In this document: one piece after another, positions 1 through 6,146 of the stretch
How the letters are laid out: every line of letters starts with the position of its first letter
Position numbering within the stretch: position 1 is the stretch's first letter
Source of the DNA: JBJXFK01 sp046155505
GTDB taxonomy: Bacteria > Planctomycetota > Phycisphaerae > UBA1845 > Fen-1342
Direction of reading: 5' to 3'
Assembly (NCBI GenBank): GCA_046155505.1
Contig: JBJXFK010000109.1
Span: 1 to 16,086, forward strand
DNA: 16,086 nt
The notes under the pieces: model-generated
What the model was told of the DNA's origin: nothing
The model's database searches: none
What the model saw: the letters and a program-made list of their open reading frames with translations, nothing else
Made by a program: the position numbers and the translations under genes

Positions 1-80
1 CGGTCGCCGTCGGGCGTGGATTCGTCGAGTGCGGGCAATTCCTGTTTGAGCTTGGCACACATCACCGTCTTGGCCGACAT
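1..80 (-). CDS. YggX-like Fe(II)-trafficking / oxidative damage protection protein, 5' part only
   Basis: The first 26 codons are visible, reading leftwards from an ATG at 80 and cut by the window edge. The N-terminus MSAKTVMCAKLKQELPALDE resembles the YggX family (short start, then a conserved V-x-C-x-K-L-x-x-E-L-P block with a single cysteine), a small cytosolic protein of about 90 residues linked to iron handling and protection of Fe-S clusters. A good Shine-Dalgarno sequence (AAGGAG) lies seven bases before the ATG and fixes the start. Only about a quarter of the protein can be read, so the assignment rests on the N-terminal signature alone. Confidence 0.75.
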   Translation of the reverse strand, partial: MSAKTVMCAKLKQELPALDESTPDGD

Positions 81-117
81 CGGGTACTCCTTCCACAAGT
101 CGCGTTTCGAGAGCAGA

Positions 118-123
118 ATAGTA
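118..123 (-). promoter_or_regulatory. possible -10 box of the YggX-like gene
   Basis: Read on the minus strand this is TACTAT, 37 bases upstream of the start codon at 80, which would give a leader of about 30 bases. No convincing -35 hexamer is visible at the right distance, so this is a weak call. Confidence 0.3.
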
Positions 124-133
124 TCGCGGAAGA

Positions 134-156
134 GGGTTCGGGGTTCAGGGTTCAGG
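134..156. repeat. heptamer tandem repeat, GGGTTCA type
   Basis: About three units of a seven-base repeat (GGGTTCG, GGGTTCA, GGGTTCA) in the spacer upstream of the YggX-like gene. A related block lies at 280-302. Between 81 and 342 I see only this repeat, its relative, a palindromic repeat and the possible minus-strand promoter. No gene is apparent there. Confidence 0.7.
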
Positions 157-161
157 AAGAC

Positions 162-192
162 GTGGAGCACCGCGGCCCTCCGCGGTTCTTCG
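162..192. repeat. 30-bp palindromic repeat with ACCGCGG arms, copy 1
   Basis: The copy contains ACCGCGG, a four-base loop, then CCGCGGT, flanked by GTGGAGC and TTCTTCG. Two further copies sit in tandem at 13145-13205. The perfect seven-base arms and dispersed copies indicate a REP-like intergenic element. Confidence 0.8.
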
Positions 193-279
193 TTCGACGA
201 CGCACGCCGACGCGATCGGCCGCCGACATGCCCCGCGACTCTGTGGAGTTGCCGCCCCCGGCTGTTTTCTTGAGGAATC

Positions 280-302
280 GAGGTTCAGGATTCAGGGTTC
301 AG
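280..302. repeat. heptamer tandem repeat, second block
   Basis: Three imperfect seven-base units (GGTTCA-G, GATTCA-G, GGTTCA-G) just upstream of the small membrane protein gene, related to the block at 134-156. Such GGTTCAG arrays look like slippage-prone intergenic filler. No function is evident. Confidence 0.65.
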
Positions 303-342
303 AAGAGTGCGGTCCGCATTCTTGAGTGAGCGATGGCCGACC

Positions 343-753
343 ATGTTGCGTGACACAGAAAAATTGCTGCAACTCCTGCTGCGGTTCGCGGGCAGTGTGC
401 TACTGCTTGCGACGGTTGGTGCGATCTTGCCGCGTGAGTGGATGGCTGCGGCGCATCGGCTGCTTGGCCTGGGCGAAATGTCCCCCGGCCCGCTCGTCGA
501 ATACCTCGCGCGATCGGCATCTTTGCTTTACGCAATTCACGGCGGCGCGCTCTGGGCGTGCTCATTCGACGTGCGGCGGCATCGCCCGGTGATCGCGTAT
601 CTGGGCGCTTCGACTTTTGCATTCGGATTTGGTGTGCATGTGATCGACATCTTCGCCGGCCTCCCGTGGTATTGGACAGCATTGGAAGGTCCACCGACCG
701 CGGCGATGGGCGCGGCAACTTTGATGTTGGCACTGCGGCTGGATGAACCGTAG
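343..753 (+). CDS. small four-helix integral membrane protein, unknown function
   Basis: A 136-residue product starting MLRDTEKLLQLL. Four hydrophobic stretches lie at roughly residues 8-29, 52-73, 82-105 and 112-131, with short polar loops (for example SFDVRRHRP between the second and third), so it should be an inner-membrane protein. I recognise no catalytic motif and cannot name a family, though proteins of this style occur widely in planctomycetes (recollection, not a search). The ATG at 343 was chosen because it begins just before the first helix and has GAGTGAGCG upstream. A GTG at 307 in the same frame would add 12 residues but lies against a repeat. The TAG stop is the first part of the inverted-repeat element at 750, so the original C-terminus may have been altered by insertion. 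Confidence 0.7.
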   Translation: MLRDTEKLLQLLLRFAGSVLLLATVGAILPREWMAAAHRLLGLGEMSPGPLVEYLARSASLLYAIHGGALWACSFDVRRHRPVIAYLGASTFAFGFGVHVIDIFAGLPWYWTALEGPPTAAMGAATLMLALRLDEP

Positions 754-897
754 GGTGGGCATCGCCCACCATTTCGTGCGTGCTCGAATGCGCGACGAAT
801 GATCAGGCGACGCTGGACGAGCCGTCGAGTTGGAATCACTCACCATTTCGCACATGCTCAAATGCGTGACGAATCGTGGGCGATGCCCACCCTACGC
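750..897. repeat. two tandem inverted-repeat elements (GGGTGGGCATCGCCCACC family)
   Basis: The left end GTAGGGTGGGCATCGCCC at 750 is mirrored by GGGCGATGCCCACCCTACG ending at 897. Between them a unit of the form CACCATTTCG-x4-TGCTC-x-AATGCG-x-GACGAAT occurs twice as a direct repeat, near 768 and 842. This fits two full elements side by side, the first with a decayed right end and the second with a decayed left end. Relatives lie at 5742-5816, 10694-10778 and 11409-11604. No coding capacity is seen, so these resemble REP/BIME or MITE-like elements. Confidence 0.85.
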
Positions 898-960
898 GCT
901 ACGCGCCGGCGATACACTACGCCGCGTGTTGATCTACGTATTCGGATTCGCGAGGTCCGG

Positions 961-3528
961 ATGTCGTCCCTCGATCGGAAATCGTCGAACGGCAACCGCG
1001 AGCAAGCGGGTTTGCGTGCCCCGCTCCTACCCGCCGCGATCGCCGTAATGGTCGGCGTTGTCACATCGGAATGTTGCGGCCCGACGGCGATGTGGCCGGC
1101 GGGGTTGCTGTTCGCGATTGCGTGCGGCGCGATCATTGCCGCGAAATCGCTCTCGCGCGGCGGCCCGTTGTGGACGCACGTCGCGTTGATATGCGTTGCT
1201 GCCGTGGCGCTCGGCATTTGGCGGCACCAGGCGGCGACGCAACTGCCGAATGACCACGTTGCGCACGTGGCAATTGACGAACCAGTGCTCACGCGGCTCA
1301 GCGGACAAATCGTCAGCTCTCCGACTGCGCTCGCGCCGCAGCGCCGCAATCCGTTCATCCCGTTCGACCCGCCGCCGCAAGCAAGATTCGTGCTCGCGAC
1401 CGATTCCATCACCGTCGGTTCCGCCGAGCAGCCGCTCAGCGGAACCGTGCGCGTGACGATCGACTCGCCGAGCGGCGATTTGCGGCTCGGCGACCGCCTG
1501 CGAGTCGCGGGAAAACTCTATCGACCGCGTTCGCCGCGAAATCCGGGCGAGACCGATTGGGCCCTGCAAATGCGGTTGCAAGGCATCCATGCGGGCATGG
1601 CGGTCGAGTCGTCGGCGCATGCGCAGCAGTTGCCAAGCGGCGGCAGCGCGCTGGCCGCGGTCGATCGCGGCCGCGCGTGGGCGCGTAGCCTGCTGTTCGA
1701 GCCGTCAGTCGCCGCCGAGCATAGTCCGGCGGTGCGCGTGCTCGACAGCATGGTGCTCGGCCAGCGTTCGGCGGTGGGGCAGGAGATCAACGATGCCTTT
1801 CTGCGTACGGGCGTGATTCACTTTCTGAGCGTCAGCGGCGCGCACGTCGCGGCGCTGGCGGGCAGTGTGTATTGGCTGCTGCGGCGCGTGTTGCACTGCG
1901 GGGCCAAGCCGACCGCGGTGGCATCGATGCTGACGATGCTCGCGTATCTGCTCTTGGCCGAGCCGAACGCACCGATCCTGCGCGCGACGCTGATGGGCGT
2001 GTGCATTTGCGTGGCGATGCTGATCGATCGCCCGATCGCGCCGCTGAACTGGCTGGCACTCGCAGCGCTACTCGTCCTGGCGCGGCCGCTGGATCTGTTT
2101 CAGGCGGGTTTTCAGCTTTCGTTTGTCCAGGTCGCGGTGATGATCGTCGCGTTGCCGCGACTGGTGAGCGCGACGCGAATCGGCCCGGCGCGCGATCGAC
2201 CGGCGGAGGCGGCGACGTGCCGAGCGGTGGCGTGGGCCACGACGCGGCGCTGGTTTCACACGGCGGCGATGACGTCGGCGCTGTGCTGGGTCGCGTCGAT
2301 ACCGTTGTCGCTGCATCACTTTCGCATGTTCACGCCGTGGGCGGCGCTGCACAGCCTGATCCTGACGCCGCTGATCGTGGCAATCACATTGCTTTCATTT
2401 GTGGCGATGCTGATTCGCGCGCTGACGCTTGGCGCGATCACGATTGTTAACGACCTCGTGATGTGGTTGACAGATTGGTTGCTGCTTGCGGTCGACTGGC
2501 TTGCGTCGTGGCCGGGTACGTTGATGGAGTTTTCGGCACCGCCGCTGCTGTTTGTGTTTGCGGTGTACGTCGGCGTTTGCTGGGCGATGCGCTGGTTCGC
2601 ACAGCGGCGATGCGGTGCGCTGGATGAGCGTGATCCGCGCGCGGGCGGCGTGCATCAGCTCACGTTCGCGGCGGCGATTCCGGTGCTGGCTTGGTTGCCC
2701 GGCCTCGTCGCGAGCAATGTTGGCGGCGCGTCGGCGGAAGTGGTTGTCCTGTCGGTCGGTAGCGGGTCTGCGGCGATCGTGATGGACGAGTCACGGCGCG
2801 TCGCGCTGATTGACGCGGGCACGATTCACAATTTCGACGCGGGCAGGACGATCGTCGATGCACTTCGCGAGCTCAGAGCGTCGCGGGTCGAGTGGGCGTC
2901 GATCTCGCACGACAATTTTGATCACTACAGCGGCGTGCCGACGTTGTTTCGACGCGGCTACGCGCAGCAGTTCATGACGACGCGGAGCTTTGCGGAGTCA
3001 CTCAATCGTGCGGAATCGCGCGAGCCGCTGGCGCGAGAGCTTGGCGAGCGCCGGCCAGTGTTTGCGGGTCGGGGCGTCGGCGATCGTGCATCACTCGGCG
3101 CGTGCGAGTTTGAGGTGTTGTGGCCGCCGGATGATTTACCGGTGGCGACGGATGAGAACGATCGCTCGCTGGTGCTGCGGCTGCGCGTGGGCGAGCGGAC
3201 GATCTTGCTGCCCGGCGACATTGAGCAGTTCGCGATTCGCGGGTTGCTCGATGCCTACGAACGTGGGCGAATCGATCTGCGCTGCGACGTGCTCGTCGCA
3301 CCGCATCATGGCAGCGTGGTTGCGGGTGCGACGGCGGCGCTCCTGGCGGCGGTGTCGCCAGAGGTGGTGATCGTGTCGACGTCGAAGGATCGCACTGAAC
3401 TGGTCGCGCTGGTGAGTACGACGCTGGGGAAGAGCTGTCGCGTGTTGAGTACGGAAGAGTTGGGGGCGGTAACGGTGCGGGTGATGCGCGATGGGCGGTT
3501 GGGCGTCACGGGGTTCGTGGGCCGGTGA
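961..3528 (+). CDS. comEC: ComEC/Rec2-type DNA internalisation channel
   Basis: An 855-residue inner-membrane protein with the full ComEC layout. N-terminal transmembrane helices (about 20-80) precede a soluble OB-like region (about 95-220). The competence domain has the hallmark block D-S-M-V-L-G-Q-R-S at about 261 and L-S-V-S-G-A-H near 289, followed by many helices up to about 570. A C-terminal metallo-beta-lactamase-like domain begins at about 594 (VVVLSVGSGSA), with S-H-D-N-F-D-H at 649-655, PGD at 751-753 and PHHGS at 781-785. In this family the protein carries single-stranded DNA into the cytoplasm during transformation, and the C-terminal domain is proposed to degrade the other strand. 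The frame stays open back to 799, but that part is repeat sequence; the ATG at 961 has GAGG seven bases upstream. TACACT at 913-918 could be a -10 box. No other competence gene is in the window. Confidence 0.93.
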   Translation: MSSLDRKSSNGNREQAGLRAPLLPAAIAVMVGVVTSECCGPTAMWPAGLLFAIACGAIIAAKSLSRGGPLWTHVALICVAAVALGIWRHQAATQLPNDHVAHVAIDEPVLTRLSGQIVSSPTALAPQRRNPFIPFDPPPQARFVLATDSITVGSAEQPLSGTVRVTIDSPSGDLRLGDRLRVAGKLYRPRSPRNPGETDWALQMRLQGIHAGMAVESSAHAQQLPSGGSALAAVDRGRAWARSLLFEPSVAAEHSPAVRVLDSMVLGQRSAVGQEINDAFLRTGVIHFLSVSGAHVAALAGSVYWLLRRVLHCGAKPTAVASMLTMLAYLLLAEPNAPILRATLMGVCICVAMLIDRPIAPLNWLALAALLVLARPLDLFQAGFQLSFVQVAVMIVALPRLVSATRIGPARDRPAEAATCRAVAWATTRRWFHTAAMTSALCWVASIPLSLHHFRMFTPWAALHSLILTPLIVAITLLSFVAMLIRALTLGAITIVNDLVMWLTDWLLLAVDWLASWPGTLMEFSAPPLLFVFAVYVGVCWAMRWFAQRRCGALDERDPRAGGVHQLTFAAAIPVLAWLPGLVASNVGGASAEVVVLSVGSGSAAIVMDESRRVALIDAGTIHNFDAGRTIVDALRELRASRVEWASISHDNFDHYSGVPTLFRRGYAQQFMTTRSFAESLNRAESREPLARELGERRPVFAGRGVGDRASLGACEFEVLWPPDDLPVATDENDRSLVLRLRVGERTILLPGDIEQFAIRGLLDAYERGRIDLRCDVLVAPHHGSVVAGATAALLAAVSPEVVIVSTSKDRTELVALVSTTLGKSCRVLSTEELGAVTVRVMRDGRLGVTGFVGR

Positions 3529-3579
3529 GGCGGACGGCGGCGCTCGCTTTCGCTTCGCCTTCGGATTTGCTCGCCTCGA

Positions 3580-3607
3580 TTACCGCCTTGCATCCATCCG
3601 ATACAAT
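3580..3607 (+). promoter_or_regulatory. possible promoter of the aromatic fusion gene
   Basis: TTACCG at 3580 and TACAAT at 3602 are separated by 16 bases, 29 bases before the start codon. The -10 box matches the one proposed for rnpB (TACAAT at 12643). The -35 box is a poor match, so confidence is moderate. Confidence 0.4.
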
Positions 3608-3636
3608 GCAGAGATTGCGCATTTGAGGAACGCCGC

Positions 3637-5712
3637 ATGGACAACGATTTATCCAATTTGCGTCACAAGCTCGACGACATCGACGCCCGCATTGTCGAGT
3701 CCCTCGCCGCGCGCGAAGGTGTCATCGCCGAAATCGGGCAACTGAAAGTCGTCGGCGGCAAGCTGCGCGACATTCAGCGCGAAGAAGAAATCCTCGGCCA
3801 GCTCGCCGCCAAGGCCAAAGCCGCCGGCGTCGATCCGTTTCTCGTCACGCGCATTTTTCGCGAGGTGCTCGAACACTCGGTCCGCCGCCAGCACGAGCAC
3901 CTGGCCGACCACACCGACCCGTCGCGCAAAGCGGCGAGCATCACAGTCGTCTATCAGGGCACCGAGGGGGCATACAGCTTTCTCGCGGCCCAGAAGCACT
4001 TTGGCCCGCGCGGCTCCGACGTTCGCCTGCACGGTTGCCAGTCGTTTGTCGAAATGCTCGAAGCCGTGCAGGCCGGCGATGCGCATTACGCAATGTTGCC
4101 GATCGAAAACACGACCGCCGGCTCGATCAACGAGGCGTACGACTTGCTGGCCAAGATGACGCTGTCGCTAGTCGGCGAGGAAATTCAAAGGGTCGATCAT
4201 TGCCTGCTGGCGCTCGACGACGTGCCGCTGACCAAAGTTCGCCGCATCTATTCGCATCCCAAGGCCCTCGACCAATGCACCGAGTTTCTCCGCACGCTGG
4301 TCGATTGCCACGTCGAGTCCTACACCGACACAGCGATGGCCGCGCAGAAGGTGCGCGACGATAACGATCTATCGCAAGCCGCGATCGCCAGCGAAGAAGC
4401 CGCCCGCATCTATGGCCTGAAGGTGATCCGTCGCGGCATCGCCAATCAGCCGGAGAACTACACGCGGTTCGTGGTCGTGGCTCGCGAGCCGGTGAAGTAT
4501 GACGCGCGAATTCCGTGTAAGACCTCGGTCGTCTTCGCGACGCGACACGAGGAGGGCGCGCTGCTGAACTGTTTGAATGTACTGGCCGAGCATCACCTGA
4601 ACATGACCAAGCTCGAATCGCGCCCGCGGCCCCACACGCCATTCGAGTATTTGTTCTACGTCGATGTCGAGGGCAACATCTCTGATAGCAAGGTCGAGGG
4701 CGGGTTGCGAGCGCTGGCGTCGAAGACCAGCTACATGAAAGTGCTCGGTTGCTATCCATCGAAGACCGCCAAGGAAGCGCGGCCGGCGGATGCGAAGCCG
4801 ATGATTGCGGCGGATGCAGACGGGTTGAAAACCCGTCCTACAGAAGGCGGGTTGGAAACCCGCCCCACAAGTGAAACCAGCTCCACAGCCAGACCCGCTG
4901 CGCCGAAGGCACCGGAAAAGAAGGCCTACACCCTCGCCTCGCGCGCCACGCGCAGCGAAGACACCGTCATCCGCGTCGGCAACGTGCTCATCGGCGGCCC
5001 CAAACCCGTCATCATCGCCGGTCCGTGCAGCATCGAGAGCCGCGAGCAGATCATGGTTTGTGCCCGCGCGGTCAAAGAAATGGGCGGCGACGTACTCCGC
5101 GGCGGCTGCTTCAAGCCGCGCACCAGTCCGTACGCATTCCAGGGCCTCGGCCTCGACGGTCTTGAACTCATGTGGGAAGCGGGCCAGACGTTTGGCCTCC
5201 CCATCGTCACCGAAGTCATGCACCCCGGCGACCTCGAACCGGTCGCACGACGGGCTGACATCATCCAGCTCGGCGCGCGAAACATGCAGAACTTCAGCCT
5301 GCTGAAAGAGTGCGGGAAGATCGATCGCCCGATCATGCTCAAACGCGGCATGATGTCGAGCATCGACGAATGGCTGCAAGCCGCCGAGTACATTCTCGCC
5401 CACGGCAACCAGCAGGTAATTCTCTGCGAGCGCGGCATTCGCACGTTTGAGACGGCGACGCGCAATACGCTCGACCTCGGCGCGGTGCCGGTAGCGCGCG
5501 AGCTGACGCATCTGCCCGTGATCGTCGATCCGTCGCACGCGTGCGGGGTGCGGCGCTGGGTGCCGGCGATGTCGCTCGCATCACTGGCGAGCGGTGCGCA
5601 GGGGATCATGATCGAAATCCATCCGGAGCCGGAAAAAGCGCTCAGCGACGGCCCGCAGGCGCTCACATTCGACATGTTCCGCGCGCTCATGGGCGACGTT
5701 TCCCGGCGGTAA
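3637..5712 (+). CDS. trifunctional fusion: chorismate mutase - prephenate dehydratase (ACT) - DAHP synthase
   Basis: A 691-residue fusion. Residues 1-90 form an AroQ chorismate mutase, with R9, R26, K37, D45, R48 and E49 aligning to E. coli active-site positions R11, R28, K39, D48, R51 and E52. Residues about 102-285 are prephenate dehydratase (Y-Q-G-T-E-G-A-Y-S, and the T-R-F motif at 276-278). Residues about 290-372 are an ACT domain containing E-S-R-P at 326-329, the usual phenylalanine-binding signature. After a low-complexity linker (about 378-428) comes a type I-beta DAHP synthase, residues about 429-691, with GPCSIES, KPRTSPYAFQG, CERG-x-RTF and VDPSHACG. The protein would thus catalyse the first shikimate step and the two steps from chorismate to phenylpyruvate. 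Phenylalanine binding at the ACT domain could control both ends (inference). The start has GAGGA seven bases upstream. Chorismate mutase-dehydratase and mutase-DAHP synthase fusions are known; this triple order is less usual. The gene stands alone. Confidence 0.93.
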   Translation: MDNDLSNLRHKLDDIDARIVESLAAREGVIAEIGQLKVVGGKLRDIQREEEILGQLAAKAKAAGVDPFLVTRIFREVLEHSVRRQHEHLADHTDPSRKAASITVVYQGTEGAYSFLAAQKHFGPRGSDVRLHGCQSFVEMLEAVQAGDAHYAMLPIENTTAGSINEAYDLLAKMTLSLVGEEIQRVDHCLLALDDVPLTKVRRIYSHPKALDQCTEFLRTLVDCHVESYTDTAMAAQKVRDDNDLSQAAIASEEAARIYGLKVIRRGIANQPENYTRFVVVAREPVKYDARIPCKTSVVFATRHEEGALLNCLNVLAEHHLNMTKLESRPRPHTPFEYLFYVDVEGNISDSKVEGGLRALASKTSYMKVLGCYPSKTAKEARPADAKPMIAADADGLKTRPTEGGLETRPTSETSSTARPAAPKAPEKKAYTLASRATRSEDTVIRVGNVLIGGPKPVIIAGPCSIESREQIMVCARAVKEMGGDVLRGGCFKPRTSPYAFQGLGLDGLELMWEAGQTFGLPIVTEVMHPGDLEPVARRADIIQLGARNMQNFSLLKECGKIDRPIMLKRGMMSSIDEWLQAAEYILAHGNQQVILCERGIRTFETATRNTLDLGAVPVARELTHLPVIVDPSHACGVRRWVPAMSLASLASGAQGIMIEIHPEPEKALSDGPQALTFDMFRALMGDVSRR
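4819..4872 (+). repeat. two 27-bp palindromic repeats translated as part of the fusion linker
   Basis: Two adjacent 27-base units read in frame as (D/G)-G-L-(K/E)-T-R-P-T-x. Each contains a perfect inverted repeat: ACGGGTT-GAA-AACCCGT at 4820-4836 and GGCGGGTT-GGA-AACCCGCC at 4846-4864. Their build is that of intergenic hairpin repeats, yet they lie inside a coding region between the ACT and DAHP synthase domains. Confidence 0.85.
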
Positions 5713-5741
5713 ATGGAGCACTGCAGCTCGGTGCGCTATTC

Positions 5742-5816
5742 GTAGGGTGGGCATCGCCCACCAATTTCTGAGGCCTCTCAACCGGCATCGGGAGTGGTGG
5801 ACGGTGCCCACCCTAC
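5742..5816. repeat. 75-bp inverted-repeat element (GGGTGGGCATCGCCCACC family)
   Basis: This is the cleanest single copy. GTAGGGTGGGCATCGCCCACC-type sequence at the left is mirrored by GGTGCCCACCCTAC at the right, with a roughly 30-base centre that includes CTCAACCGGC, close to the centre of the copy at 11409. It sits 30 bases after the stop codon of the aromatic fusion gene. Confidence 0.85.
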
Positions 5817-5841
5817 GGCTTCCGGAACCGGTTTCGGGCGC

Positions 5842-5855
5842 AAATTGAGCAATTT
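5842..5855. promoter_or_regulatory. short palindrome AAATTG-AG-CAATTT, possible operator
   Basis: A perfect 6-2-6 palindrome followed by two further T's and CAGATTCCGG, about 50 bases upstream of the possible -10 box at 5908. A similar arrangement (AAATTC-CCGA-GAATTT then TTTGATTTCGG) precedes the HU promoter at 10849. The role is unknown. Confidence 0.3.
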
Positions 5856-5883
5856 TTCAGATTCCGGGACCGAAAAAGTAGAC

Positions 5884-5913
5884 TTCGGCTGCCCAGCCTG
5901 CCTATGACATAAT
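5884..5913 (+). promoter_or_regulatory. possible promoter upstream of the terminator hairpin
   Basis: TTCGGC at 5884 and CATAAT at 5908 are spaced by 18 bases. If used, transcription would start near 5920 and end at the intrinsic terminator at 5985. The boxes are only partial matches. Confidence 0.3.
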
Positions 5914-5918
5914 GGAAC

Positions 5919-5985
5919 CTGAAAGCTTACTCCTCCTCCTGTACAAAGGAACCCGTTGGCTAGCTCCAACGGGTTCCTTTTTTTT
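5919..5985 (+). ncRNA. candidate small RNA with a CCUCCU stretch, about 65 nt
   Basis: The segment between the possible -10 box and the terminator has no open frame. It holds CTCCTCCTCCT at 5930-5940, which is complementary to Shine-Dalgarno sequences and would be single-stranded just before the terminator stem. A short leader, an exposed C/U-rich seed and a rho-independent terminator are the usual build of a bacterial regulatory RNA. It could equally be only the 3' end of the upstream mRNA. Confidence 0.3.
5945..5985 (+). terminator. strong rho-independent terminator
   Basis: A perfect 15-base stem (AAAGGAACCCGTTGG with CCAACGGGTTCCTTT) and a six-base loop CTAGCT end in a run of eight T's that begins within the stem. 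It is the strongest terminator in the window. It lies 233 bases after the aromatic fusion stop codon and 161 bases before the lipoprotein start. Confidence 0.92.
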
Positions 5986-6040
5986 CATCCCTCCCGCCGC
6001 GCGCGACCTCGCCGCTAACCAATGAAATCCAAACCACACC

Positions 6041-6058
6041 CGGTCGAGATTTCGACCG
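6041..6058. promoter_or_regulatory. 18-bp palindrome CGGTCGA-GATT-TCGACCG
   Basis: Perfect seven-base arms around a four-base centre, about 90 bases before the lipoprotein start codon. It could be an operator or a leader hairpin. No clear promoter boxes were found around it. Confidence 0.35.
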
Positions 6059-6146
6059 CGTTCGTCCGATATCAACCATCAGACGCCGGGCTTCGGCGAC
6101 CGTTCCCGAGCCCGCAGGCGCATCTCACCCGATCGGAGAAAAACGC

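Noticed and set aside
799..960. N-terminal extension of the ComEC frame by 54 residues
   Set aside because: This part is the inverted-repeat element and its flank. A good ribosome binding site precedes the ATG at 961, and the usual ComEC N-terminus begins there.
4369..5538. 389-codon open frame on the minus strand
   Set aside because: It lies wholly opposite the aromatic fusion gene, whose domain motifs are unmistakable. Long antisense frames are expected at this GC content.
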